Source of the DNA: Lewinella sp. 4G2
GTDB taxonomy: Bacteria; Bacteroidota; Bacteroidia; Chitinophagales; Saprospiraceae
DNA: 64,000 bases
Direction: 5' to 3'
Assembly (NCBI RefSeq): GCF_001625015.1
Contig: NZ_LVWJ02000014.1
Span: 2,232,001 to 2,296,000 of the forward strand
The notes beneath the pieces were generated by a model. The model did no database searches. It was given only the letters and a program-made list of their open reading frames with translations, and was not told where the DNA came from. The position numbers and the translations under genes are program-made. Below, piece after piece: positions 42,082 to 50,342 of the stretch. The number at the start of each line of letters is the position of its first letter. The first letter of the stretch is position 1.

Positions 42082-43650
42082 ATGAACAAGTTTTACTTCG
42101 TCTTACTCCCATTGCTAGTGGTTTTCTCCGCAGGCGGATTGACAGCGCAGTGTGCCGCCCCCTCCCTGGGCAGCTCGGCCACCGAAGATCAACGATTTGC
42201 CACCCTGCGCCCGACCCGGATTGCCGGGGCCACGGGCTACCGTGTGGTGCTTTCCGCCGACGCTTTCCGCGACCCGATCATCAGCCCGGATACGACCTAC
42301 GAATTTGGGCCGGACGAACAGATCATCCTCTACGGCCTTGAACCGGCGACCCGTTACCGCGTCAACATCCAGGCGATTTGTGGAGCGGAGGTGAGCTCTT
42401 TCAGTAATCGGCTGATCTTCACCACTGAGGACGACGGCCCGCCACTGCTCGACGATCGCGACGGAGGCTTTAACTACTTCGTCAGCGCCAGCACCAGGTA
42501 TAATCCCGTGCCGGGGACGACCCTGGCGGCCACCAACCAGGGAAACCCAGCCGGGCCCTGCGGGGGTGATGCGGACGATGACGTCTGGTACAGTTTCAGC
42601 CCCATTTGGCCCAAGTACACCTTCACGGTTGATCCCGTGAGCGGTACGGACTCCGCCCTGGTTGTCGAGATCTACGACGAGCGGCAGGACACCCTCGTCG
42701 CCTGCCGGGCCGGCCTGCCTGGTGAGACGGTAAATATCACCCTGGAGAATATTCCCGTCAATCAGGACCCGCAGAACCGTTTTGAGTACGACCTCCGGGT
42801 CTACACTGCCGGGACCAACGGATACGCGGTCTTCGAGATCGGGGCCGCCGGAGAAATCCTGCCGGTCGCGGATGAAACGGGCTGTATCGCCGCCGAATCG
42901 ATCACCCTGGACGGGACGGGCCAGGCCAATGCATTCGTAGACGTCCTGAACCAGGAGGGCGAGGTGATCGTCAGCATCGAAAATACCCAGCCGCTGGGAG
43001 TCGTGGACGTCAGCTACTTCGAGGACGCCGCTGGTGCCCGCCTCTTCGGGCCGAATGACCTTCCTTACCTCGGTCGGAACATCAGCATTAACCCCACGGT
43101 ACAACCTGCGGGGCCGGTCCGCGTGAGGAGTTACCTGACACAGGCCGCGGTGGATGCTTTCCTGATGGAAAACAATATCGCAAGCGTCTCCGAACTCGGG
43201 GTTACGAAAGTGGCCACCGGAGATTGTTCCGCCGAGTACACGGGCGGAGGCGTCATCGCCAGCTTTGAAGATGCGGGCCGCTACGGCAGTGGATACTACG
43301 TTGACGTCGTCGTTACCTCATTCAGTGAATTCTTCTTTTCCGCGGCGGACCGAGCGCTGGGAGAAGCGTCAAGCACGCGTTCCACCACCAATTTGACGGA
43401 TATGCGCACTGCCCCAAATCCCTTTACCCATTCCTTTAAAGTAGACTTTTACGCCCGGTCCGGTGGAGAGTTACGTATCAGCCTGCACGACGTAGCCGGC
43501 AAGCGGGTACAGCAGCGTACGGAGCGCGTAGCGGCGGGTCTCAACCAAATCAACGTTGAAGGTTTGGGAGACTTGCCGAAGGGTACTTACTTCCTCCGGC
43601 TTATAGATGCGGACGGTGGCGTAGTCGTCAGACGGGTCCTTAAGCAATAA
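42082..43650 (+). CDS. Secreted protein with T9SS type A sorting domain
   Basis: A 522-residue exported protein. The signal peptide ends LTAQ (about residue 23). An FN3-like domain follows (ATGYRVVLSADAF to LEPATRYRVNIQAICGAEVSSFSNRLIFTT). A DDDVWYSFSPIWPKYTFTV domain is also found in the protein encoded at 50343. A Por secretion tail begins at TAPNPFTHSFKVDFYARSGG and ends VVVRRVLKQ. It should be carried across the outer membrane by the type IX system. Function is unknown, probably surface attachment or a matrix component. Confidence 0.9.
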   Translation: MNKFYFVLLPLLVVFSAGGLTAQCAAPSLGSSATEDQRFATLRPTRIAGATGYRVVLSADAFRDPIISPDTTYEFGPDEQIILYGLEPATRYRVNIQAICGAEVSSFSNRLIFTTEDDGPPLLDDRDGGFNYFVSASTRYNPVPGTTLAATNQGNPAGPCGGDADDDVWYSFSPIWPKYTFTVDPVSGTDSALVVEIYDERQDTLVACRAGLPGETVNITLENIPVNQDPQNRFEYDLRVYTAGTNGYAVFEIGAAGEILPVADETGCIAAESITLDGTGQANAFVDVLNQEGEVIVSIENTQPLGVVDVSYFEDAAGARLFGPNDLPYLGRNISINPTVQPAGPVRVRSYLTQAAVDAFLMENNIASVSELGVTKVATGDCSAEYTGGGVIASFEDAGRYGSGYYVDVVVTSFSEFFFSAADRALGEASSTRSTTNLTDMRTAPNPFTHSFKVDFYARSGGELRISLHDVAGKRVQQRTERVAAGLNQINVEGLGDLPKGTYFLRLIDADGGVVVRRVLKQ

Positions 43651-43701
43651 TTCCGTCCCTGGCTAAGCCAATTGGTCCTGTTTGCTTGCCCACCAAACCT
43701 T

Positions 43702-43719
43702 GCACCCGCGCCAGCGCCC
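43702..43719 (-). repeat. Interspersed motif copy
   Basis: Exact match on the minus strand (G at the variable position), intergenic after a T9SS gene. Confidence 0.8.
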
Positions 43720-43780
43720 AGCTAACGCTACGTGATAAAAGGTGCACTATCCTTGATGGGGAACAATTGAGGTGTCCTTA

Positions 43781-44950
43781 CTAGAAGCCTCCGGCAAAGC
43801 TACCGGTGATGAGGAAGCGCATTACGAAGACCAGCGCAATACTAACGGCCAGACCAAAGGAGACTTTAGCCAGATCCCGACCGATGTCCCTGAACGCATC
43901 CTTGATGTTGAGGCGGCCGGGGATTGTCTCGTAGTAAGCGATGGCAGCGCGGGCGATCATCGCGACGGCCATCACGACGATAATTTCATCGGGCACTTTG
44001 TCCCGGAGGTAAACCACGTAACCGATGAGGGCCAGGAGGACGACGTTCATGCCTAAACCGGCGTAGTGGAAACTCTTTGCCCGGGCGAGGTCGCTGGGCT
44101 CCTTGTCCAACTCCAAACGGTAGCGAATGGCAATCTCCCGGCCGGCCAGCAGACCGAGGAAGACCCAGGTAGTGGACATTGGTACTTGAGAGAATTCCTT
44201 GAAGAAAAGCAGGATCAGACCGTAGTTGAAATCAACGATAGTAGCCGAGCGGATGTCGGTCGTATTCGTCTTTTGCTTGACGATCTTCTGGATGTTGCCG
44301 CCCTTGCTGTAAAAGATGATGGCCAGCATCGTCAGAAGGATACCTAGAGAAACCAGGATTTCCGTCAGCGTCAGTGCGCGTGGCAGGTAGACGTAGATGT
44401 TGGCGAAATCCTGAATGAGCCACTGGCCCCAAAGGAAGCCCGTGGACGCCCACTGCAACACCGTCCAGGTACGCTTCTCGCCGGGCGTGATGGGGTTGTT
44501 AATGAACTTCTTATCAAATAGACGGGTAATCAACTGCCACACCAGGATGGCCACGCAAAAGGCCAGCGCGTAGCCAAGAATGGACTTCATCGTCATGTCG
44601 TACAAACCCTTGGGCTTAAAGAAAGTCAGTACGAGGAAGGAGGTACTTACCGGAATGCCCGTCCGCGTAAGGATCATGAGCACCAGTGGCGGCAGGAGGT
44701 AGGGCCAGGGCATATCCTCCACGAAGGCGTACTTGGCCAGGCGGCCGTAACTCACGTCGCCATCGTAGGTGTGCCAACCCCAGAGCAGCGTAAAGGCCAG
44801 GATGCCACCCGCGAAGAGCCACAGGACCCACCACGGCTTCTCCTCGTTGGAAGACAAAAAGGTACCCAGCGTCTGGATGGAATCATTACCGACAACGGCG
44901 TAGCCGGCCAGGATGAAGCCGAGCCACATGATGATCAAAGAGGGATCCAT
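43781..44950 (-). CDS. PiT/PHO4-like transporter
   Basis: A 389-residue membrane protein with about ten helices and two repeats of the PHO4 type. GYAVVGNDSIQTLGTFLSS corresponds to the GaND motif. GIPVSTSFLVLTFF in the first half and QVPMSTTWVFLGLLAGREIA in the second match the PvSTTh signatures of inorganic phosphate transporters. It is divergent from classical PiT, so phosphate is only the likeliest anion. It is divergently placed from nothing obvious; the pfkA gene lies upstream on the same strand with a 129-bp gap. Confidence 0.78.
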   Translation of the reverse strand: MDPSLIIMWLGFILAGYAVVGNDSIQTLGTFLSSNEEKPWWVLWLFAGGILAFTLLWGWHTYDGDVSYGRLAKYAFVEDMPWPYLLPPLVLMILTRTGIPVSTSFLVLTFFKPKGLYDMTMKSILGYALAFCVAILVWQLITRLFDKKFINNPITPGEKRTWTVLQWASTGFLWGQWLIQDFANIYVYLPRALTLTEILVSLGILLTMLAIIFYSKGGNIQKIVKQKTNTTDIRSATIVDFNYGLILLFFKEFSQVPMSTTWVFLGLLAGREIAIRYRLELDKEPSDLARAKSFHYAGLGMNVVLLALIGYVVYLRDKVPDEIIVVMAVAMIARAAIAYYETIPGRLNIKDAFRDIGRDLAKVSFGLAVSIALVFVMRFLITGSFAGGF

Positions 44951-45079
44951 AAAGACGAAAGTTCTGGGGTAGCGGAAGAGGATAGGCTAGTGAGCCTAAG
45001 TAAATAATCCCCCAAAAGTAACCGTACGTTCGGCCGCGTGGGTTAAGTCTACATTAATTCCCCCGCCAAACGTCCTGAA

Positions 45080-46066
45080 TCAAATGGCCAGGATGGAAGC
45101 CATTTCGATGAGTTTGGATTCGGGCTTCTTCTCCTTGTAGATGCTGTCCTCGAAGGGGTAGGTAGTGATGAGATCATTTACGATCCCCACGGCTACGTTC
45201 TCTTCCCCTTCTAGCAGTCGGTTAACCGCGGCGTGCCCAAGGCGGCTGGCCAGGAGACGGTCCAGCGCCGTCGGGGCACCACCGCGTTGGAGGTGGCCGA
45301 TGACGGTGACCTTCGGCTCCATACTCGCTAACTCATCCTTGATGCGCTCCGCAATGCCGGCGGCGCCACCCATGGGGTGCCCTTCGGCGACAATCACCAC
45401 GCTGAAGAGCTTGCCGCGGGCCTTGTTCTTTTTAAGGACGTTCTTAAGATCCTCCAGATTCGTTTGCGCCTCGGGAATCAGTACGCTGGAAGCACCCGAC
45501 CCGATGGCGGTATGTAGGGCGATGTAACCGGAGTGGCGGCCCATCACCTCCACGAAGAAAAGGCGGTTGTGGCTATCCGCCGTGTCCCGAATCTTATCTA
45601 CGGCATCGATGGCGGTGTTGACGGCCGTATCGAAACCAATGGTGTAGTCCGTGCCAAAAAGATCGTTATCGATCGTACCGGGTACGCCGATGAAGGGAAC
45701 GTTGTGCTCTTCGCTGAAGACCTTGGCGCCCGTAAACGTACCGTTACCACCAATGGCGATACAGGCATCGATGTCGTATGCCTTAAGGTGTTCGGCGGCC
45801 TGGGCGCGGCCCTCCGGCGTCATGAAGCGCTTGGAGCGCGCCGTGCGGAGTACCGTTCCGCCCCGCTGGATGATATTGGCAACGTCGCGCCGTTCCATCC
45901 GCTTAAAGTGGCCGTCGATCATACCCTCGTAACCCCGCTCGATACCGTAGACGTGGAGTTTATTCCAGGCAGCCGTGCGGACGACGGCCCGCAGCGCGGC
46001 GTTCATGCCCGGGGCGTCCCCTCCGGAGGTAAATACGGCGATGCGGCGAATGTCCTTTCTATCCAT
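45080..46066 (-). CDS. pfkA: 6-phosphofructokinase
   Basis: A 328-residue glycolytic PFK of group A. The ATP loop TSGGDAPGMN is at residues 13-22. The catalytic loop VPGTIDNDLFGTDYTIGFDTA (about 128-147) and the substrate segment EVMGRHSGYIA are intact. The second nucleotide motif reads IGGNGTFTGA (residues 105-114), whereas E. coli PFK has GGDGS there. The aspartate is a magnesium ligand, so the Asn is a notable change. G (not K) before TIDND favours ATP over pyrophosphate as donor. A perfect -7 element precedes it at 46095. Confidence 0.95.
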   Translation of the reverse strand: MDRKDIRRIAVFTSGGDAPGMNAALRAVVRTAAWNKLHVYGIERGYEGMIDGHFKRMERRDVANIIQRGGTVLRTARSKRFMTPEGRAQAAEHLKAYDIDACIAIGGNGTFTGAKVFSEEHNVPFIGVPGTIDNDLFGTDYTIGFDTAVNTAIDAVDKIRDTADSHNRLFFVEVMGRHSGYIALHTAIGSGASSVLIPEAQTNLEDLKNVLKKNKARGKLFSVVIVAEGHPMGGAAGIAERIKDELASMEPKVTVIGHLQRGGAPTALDRLLASRLGHAAVNRLLEGEENVAVGIVNDLITTYPFEDSIYKEKKPESKLIEMASILAI

Positions 46067-46094
46067 GGTACAGAGTATCTGATTGGCGAAGCCG

Positions 46095-46102
46095 CAAAGC
46101 TA
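46095..46102 (-). promoter_or_regulatory. -7 promoter element of pfkA
   Basis: The minus strand reads TAGCTTTG, an exact TAnnTTTG match, 29 bp before the ATG. Confidence 0.6.
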
Positions 46103-46211
46103 TAAAAGCCACCGCCGTTGTAAAAGCTAATCGAAGGTTAGTTACTGTCGGTTATCCGCCAGCGAGTGGGCCGGCCCTTCAGCCAAAAAATACCGTAACC
46201 ATGACCGGTGC

Positions 46212-47060
46212 TTAGTGCATTGTTCGCCGGTGGAAATTGGCCAGGGCTTCGATGGGTTTATGGACGAAGCGTCCCATCTTCAAGTTACGCTCCGCCATCG
46301 CCGCCTGCAGGATGGTCTTGAAGTGGTAGGCGATGGAACCAATGTAGTGAACGGGTACGTTCAGGTGGCCCTCGTACTTGCGCACGTGGCGGTCCAGGAA
46401 TTCACCGAAGCTGTCAAAAACGATCTTTTGGACGAGGGGGTGATCCAGGTGCTCCCCCATAAAGCGCGTAAAGCTGGCCATGTAGGTGTTCGGGATCGGC
46501 GATCCGTAGATATTGTCCAGAATATCCGACTTATCGATCTTGATGTGTTCCTCGAAGGCGTCCCGGATGTCATTGTCCAGTTCCCGGTAGAAATAGGCCC
46601 GCAGGAAGGCTTTACCGATGTGGCTCCCGCTCCCTTCGTCGCCCAGCATGAAGCCGAGGTTGGTTACGTTGTCCACCACGTCCCGGCCATCGTACAAACA
46701 GGTGTTGCTACCGGTACCGAGGATGCAGGCGATGCCTGGCTCGGAGCCACAACTGGCCCGGGCGGCACCGAGCAGGTCGTGCATTACGGTGATCTCCGCT
46801 GTGGGGTAGGCTGCCTGCAGCACTTCGCGGATGGGGAGCTTGCGGGTGTAGTCCCAACAACCCGCGCCGTAGTAGTGGATCTCTGTCGGCTTGAGGTTGG
46901 GTAGTAATTCGCTACTCAATTTTTCCACTTCACCCTGTAACAAATCACGGGGGTGAACGACGGGGTTGAAACCCTTCGTATGGGCGTAAGAGCTTTCTCC
47001 GTCTTTGGCCACCCAGGCCCAGTCCGCCTTCGTCGAGCCGGCATCCGCAATCAATAACAT
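46212..47060 (-). CDS. BadF/BadG-type ATPase, probable N-acetylglucosamine kinase-like
   Basis: A 282-residue member of the actin/hexokinase/Hsp70 ATPase superfamily, BadF/BadG/BcrA/BcrD group. The phosphate-1 motif is LIADAGSTKADWAW, phosphate 2 is ACILGTGSNTCLYDG, and the following GFMLGDEGSGSHIGKAFLRAYF is the conserved block of N-acetylglucosamine kinases in this group. It probably phosphorylates an amino sugar, feeding glycolysis; the pfkA gene directly downstream on the same strand agrees with that. Its own -7 element (TACCTTCG, 47079-47086) suggests a separate start. Confidence 0.85.
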   Translation of the reverse strand: MLLIADAGSTKADWAWVAKDGESSYAHTKGFNPVVHPRDLLQGEVEKLSSELLPNLKPTEIHYYGAGCWDYTRKLPIREVLQAAYPTAEITVMHDLLGAARASCGSEPGIACILGTGSNTCLYDGRDVVDNVTNLGFMLGDEGSGSHIGKAFLRAYFYRELDNDIRDAFEEHIKIDKSDILDNIYGSPIPNTYMASFTRFMGEHLDHPLVQKIVFDSFGEFLDRHVRKYEGHLNVPVHYIGSIAYHFKTILQAAMAERNLKMGRFVHKPIEALANFHRRTMH

Positions 47061-47078
47061 AGCTGAAGTTTAGGCAGG

Positions 47079-47086
47079 CGAAGGTA
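47079..47086 (-). promoter_or_regulatory. -7 promoter element of the BadF-type kinase gene
   Basis: The minus strand reads TACCTTCG, 19 bp before the ATG. It is the TTCG variant also seen at parA and the MFS gene. Confidence 0.45.
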
Positions 47087-47182
47087 GCCAACAAGCAGCA
47101 AGATTTCAGACGCTTTTTTGCCGGCTTGGCTAGTGGCTAATCATAGATTCAGGGTATCTCAACTAAGTACCAGTCTAACATT

Positions 47183-47200
47183 GGGCGCTGCCGCAGGTGC
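47183..47200 (+). repeat. Interspersed motif copy
   Basis: Exact match followed by AAGG, intergenic between the hydrolase and the BadF-type kinase. Confidence 0.8.
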
Positions 47201-47307
47201 AAGGTGAGGGGGAAGCAAAAACGCAGTGAAATAGGGTGCCTCCTCCTTCCAGGAAAAGTTGATACGGAAGAAGAACCTTTATTGCGGAAAGATGGAGACG
47301 AACGGAA

Positions 47308-48099
47308 TTACCGAGGCAGCTGCCCTAACCAGTCCAGGACGATCTTATTGAACCCCACCTTATCCTCCAGATTACAAAGGTGGCCACGGCCCTGCATCAC
47401 GGCCAACTCCGCCGTGGGAGCGTGCTTGTCGGCGTAACGCTGGGCTGCATCAAGGAAGACATGATCCTGCTCCCCCATCACCAAGAGGGTAGGGCGCTGC
47501 AGGGGGCGTTCGTAGAAGGCCCGGACGACGCTAAAGAAATCGCGGTACAGACCCAGCCACTTCAGGAATTCCCCCGGGGCGAGCTTCTTGGATTGCCGCC
47601 GGTACATCTTCCGGCTGAAGGCGTGGTTCTTGCGCGGCATCACGATGATGATGAAGGAATCGTAGATCCACCGGAAAGGGATGAAGTAGCTTAGGAACTT
47701 TCCACTGTGGGCGAAGCTCTTGATGCGCCAATCCGCTTTAAACACGCCACCGACCATGATCATGGATTGGATCATCTCCGGCCGCCGGGCATCCAGTCGC
47801 TGCAGGATGATGCTACCGAGGCTGAGCGACATGAAGTGAGCCCGCTCGATCTTGGCTTCGTCTAGGGCCTTGAGCACGTCGTTGGTTACGATGTCGAAGG
47901 TGTAACTCTCGTACGGAGGCTGCACGTTCTTGCTCGATCCATGGTCCCGCAGGTCCAGTAGGCAAAGGTTGTACTCCCCCTGAAAAGCCGTGACCTGGTG
48001 CTTCCAGGTGACCGACGAACCGCCCGCCCCGTGGATGAACACCACCCAGTCCTTATCCGGGCCGGCGTGGACGAGGTCGTAATGGATCGTATCAGTCAA
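47308..48099 (-). CDS. Alpha/beta hydrolase
   Basis: A ~263-residue hydrolase. WVVFIHGAGGSSVTW is the oxyanion-hole HG motif, LCLLDLRDHGSS follows, and HFMSLSLGSIIL is the nucleophile elbow (Ser in S-L-S-L-G). TLLVMGEQDHVFLDAA supplies the acid and GRGHLCNLE the catalytic His. A lid insertion of basic helices (FRWIYDSFIIIVMPRKNHAFSRK) lies between. TTG 48099 is chosen because a TATCTTCG -7-like element at 48121-48128 lies between it and a TTG further up; no ATG is available. Substrate unknown. Confidence 0.83.
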   Translation of the reverse strand: MTDTIHYDLVHAGPDKDWVVFIHGAGGSSVTWKHQVTAFQGEYNLCLLDLRDHGSSKNVQPPYESYTFDIVTNDVLKALDEAKIERAHFMSLSLGSIILQRLDARRPEMIQSMIMVGGVFKADWRIKSFAHSGKFLSYFIPFRWIYDSFIIIVMPRKNHAFSRKMYRRQSKKLAPGEFLKWLGLYRDFFSVVRAFYERPLQRPTLLVMGEQDHVFLDAAQRYADKHAPTAELAVMQGRGHLCNLEDKVGFNKIVLDWLGQLPR

Positions 48100-48378
48100 G
48101 GCGGTGGCTTTTGTGGGCAACGAAGATACATGATAGTGCAAGGAGCGGGGCTAATGTTCGCGCTTTACCGGGCGGGCCAGGTTAAGTGAACGCAAAGACC
48201 CGCCTGAATCTAGACCTTAAGATTAAGCCAGTATTAAATTCGGCCTACGTTTTAATTACCTGTGCCAAAGTAGCTTGTGCGCGGCGGTTGGGGTGGCGAT
48301 ATTGCGGATGCCTTCCACCACAGGCATTTACCTCAGCCCGTTTGCCAACTTGCAATCGCTTTCACTAAGTCTTCCGAA

Positions 48379-48960
48379 GTGTCCATTGATACCTATCCTT
48401 TTTCTGAAACCCGGGGTGAACGTTTCCCCCCCGTCCGCTTAGCCATCTTCCACTTGCAGGATGTATGCGTCCGGATCCCGCGTTCCCTGCGTAACCATTT
48501 GCGGACGGCCTCCCTGGAGCTAGCCCCACAGATTGAGGCTACCTTCCGCTGGCTGAGAAAGCGCCAGGTCCGGATCGCCCTCCTGAGTGACTTTGACGAA
48601 GCCGGTACTAATATCCTCCTAGAGCGCCTTTCCTGGGAATTAGGTGGTGACCAACTCATTCAGGCAGTCGTACCTGAACAAGGGGTGGGGGAGAACCCAA
48701 TCCGGCAGGCCATGGACCTGGCCGGAGTCTCGGACCCCCACCAAGTAACCCTTATCGCCGATACGCCAGACCTGCTGAACTTCGGCACCCAGGCCCAAGT
48801 ACGCCTTAACCTTGGTGTGACGAGTGGGAAACACAGCTACGAAGTGCTCAACTCCACGCCGTGCCGGGCCTTGCTGGACAATACCATCCAGATCGTCAAT
48901 TATCTACTCGACGAGGTGCCCCAACTTGCGGCTGCTGGTGGCGCCGGCTCTAACGGGTAG
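48379..48960 (+). CDS. Degenerate HAD-family (phosphonatase-like) protein
   Basis: A ~193-residue protein with the order of phosphonatase-like HAD hydrolases: an opening strand, a helical cap (RSLRNHLRTASLELAP), VRIALLSDFDEAGTNIL for motif II, and QVTLIADTPDLLNFGTQAQVRLNLGV for motif IV. The opening strand reads RLAIFHLQDVCV, where a catalytic Asp (FD) is expected and His is found. The usual GRP before the motif III lysine is GENP. It is therefore probably an inactive or altered enzyme. The start is uncertain: GTG 48379 fits the fold, and an upstream GTG at 48277 would add 34 residues. Confidence 0.68.
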   Translation: MSIDTYPFSETRGERFPPVRLAIFHLQDVCVRIPRSLRNHLRTASLELAPQIEATFRWLRKRQVRIALLSDFDEAGTNILLERLSWELGGDQLIQAVVPEQGVGENPIRQAMDLAGVSDPHQVTLIADTPDLLNFGTQAQVRLNLGVTSGKHSYEVLNSTPCRALLDNTIQIVNYLLDEVPQLAAAGGAGSNG

Positions 48961-49091
48961 ACCCTTTATTTTAGGAGTAGCTCCTGGTTAAGTACATCCT
49001 AATTGCGGAAGGGCATCGGCAACCTAACTATCCATTGTCGTTAGCCTCTTTTCACAGATTGGGTCCCTAACTATATCGCGATTCCCCGCGT

Positions 49092-49099
49092 TACCTTTG
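49092..49099 (+). promoter_or_regulatory. -7 promoter element of ftsY
   Basis: TACCTTTG matches TAnnTTTG exactly, 89 bp before the ATG. A copy of the interspersed motif (49119-49136) lies in the resulting leader. Confidence 0.6.
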
Positions 49100-49118
49100 T
49101 CCCGTTCCCATTTACCCG

Positions 49119-49136
49119 GCACCTGCGGCAGCGCCC
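49119..49136 (-). repeat. Interspersed motif copy
   Basis: Exact match on the minus strand within the ftsY leader. Confidence 0.8.
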
Positions 49137-49188
49137 TGATCGAAATGATGTAATGGCCGCACCGTAACCGGAAACCAGCATTCTGCGC

Positions 49189-50163
49189 ATGAGCTTTTTC
49201 AATAAGTTTTTCAATAAAGAAAAGAAAGAGGACCTCGATAAGGGCCTCGAAAAAACCAAGACCGGTTTTTTTGATAAGATCAGCCGCGCCGTGGCCGGCA
49301 AGGATACCGTGGACGAGGAGGTGCTTGACGAATTAGAGAACGTGCTGATCACCAGCGACGTCGGTTTGGATACCACCGTCAAGATCATTGAGAACATCGA
49401 AGCCCGTGTGGCGGAGGATAAGTACGTCAACACCAGCGAGCTGCACCAGATCCTGCGCGACGAGATCGTGGAACTGCTGGCCGAGAACAACGCCCAGGAC
49501 TACGAAGATTACGAATTGCCACCCGTCACCGGAGACGGCCCGGCCATCATCCTGGTCGTCGGCGTGAATGGGGTAGGGAAGACCACCACGATCGGGAAGA
49601 TCGCCCACCAGTATCAGAAAAAGGGCCATAAAGTGGTCCTTGGCGCCGCCGATACTTTCCGCGCTGCCGCCGTGGACCAGCTCAAGATCTGGAGCGAACG
49701 CGTTGGCTGTGAATTCTACTCCAAGGGAATGTATACCGACCCTGCGGCCGTGGCCTACGAAACTACGAAGTACGCCATTGATAATAAGATGGACGTAGCC
49801 ATCATCGATACGGCCGGGCGCCTCCACACCAAGTTTAACCTGATGAAGGAGCTGTCGAAGATCAAACGCAGCGTCACTAAGGCCCTGCCCTCCGCTCCCC
49901 ACCAGGTCCTCCTCGTGCTGGACGCAACCACCGGGCAAAACGCCATCGAACAGGCCAAAGCTTTCACTGAGGCCACCGACGTGACGGCCCTGGCGCTGAC
50001 CAAACTTGACGGTACGGCTAAGGGCGGCGTAGCTATCGGGATCACCGATACCTTTAAAGTGCCCATCCGCTATATCGGCGTGGGGGAAGGAATCGATCAC
50101 CTCCAGATCTTTAATAAGAAGGCCTTCGTGGAAAGCCTGTTTGGAGACGAGATGAAGGTATAA
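49189..50163 (+). CDS. ftsY: Signal recognition particle receptor FtsY
   Basis: A 324-residue SRP GTPase that docks ribosome-SRP complexes at the inner membrane. The short N-terminal part is basic and amphipathic (MSFFNKFFNKEKKEDL). The N domain follows, then the G domain: P-loop GVNGVGKTT at residues 125-133, the insertion-box segment GAADTFRAAAVDQL, DTAGR at 207-211 and TKLDGTAKGG from 271. The acidic A domain of enterobacterial FtsY is missing, as in most non-enteric bacteria. It is monocistronic with a promoter at 49092 and a terminator at 50246. Confidence 0.97.
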   Translation: MSFFNKFFNKEKKEDLDKGLEKTKTGFFDKISRAVAGKDTVDEEVLDELENVLITSDVGLDTTVKIIENIEARVAEDKYVNTSELHQILRDEIVELLAENNAQDYEDYELPPVTGDGPAIILVVGVNGVGKTTTIGKIAHQYQKKGHKVVLGAADTFRAAAVDQLKIWSERVGCEFYSKGMYTDPAAVAYETTKYAIDNKMDVAIIDTAGRLHTKFNLMKELSKIKRSVTKALPSAPHQVLLVLDATTGQNAIEQAKAFTEATDVTALALTKLDGTAKGGVAIGITDTFKVPIRYIGVGEGIDHLQIFNKKAFVESLFGDEMKV

Positions 50164-50245
50164 ACACGGGCTAAGCGTAGGGACGGCTACATTTTGGTAG
50201 CTATTTGTTGGCGTATCCGCCGGTAAATTGCCACCTTAGCCGGTG

Positions 50246-50268
50246 ATTCCCGCGGTTCGGGATGCTTT
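50246..50268 (+). terminator. Probable terminator of ftsY
   Basis: ATTCCCG and CGGGAT pair around a cggtt loop with one bulged T, followed by GCTTTTG, about 83 bp after the ftsY stop. Confidence 0.55.
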
Positions 50269-50342
50269 TGAGTTTATAATCCCAACTAATTCGCTTGGCC
50301 ATCCTCACCTACTTTTCGGGGTGCGCCCCAACTGATACTGAC

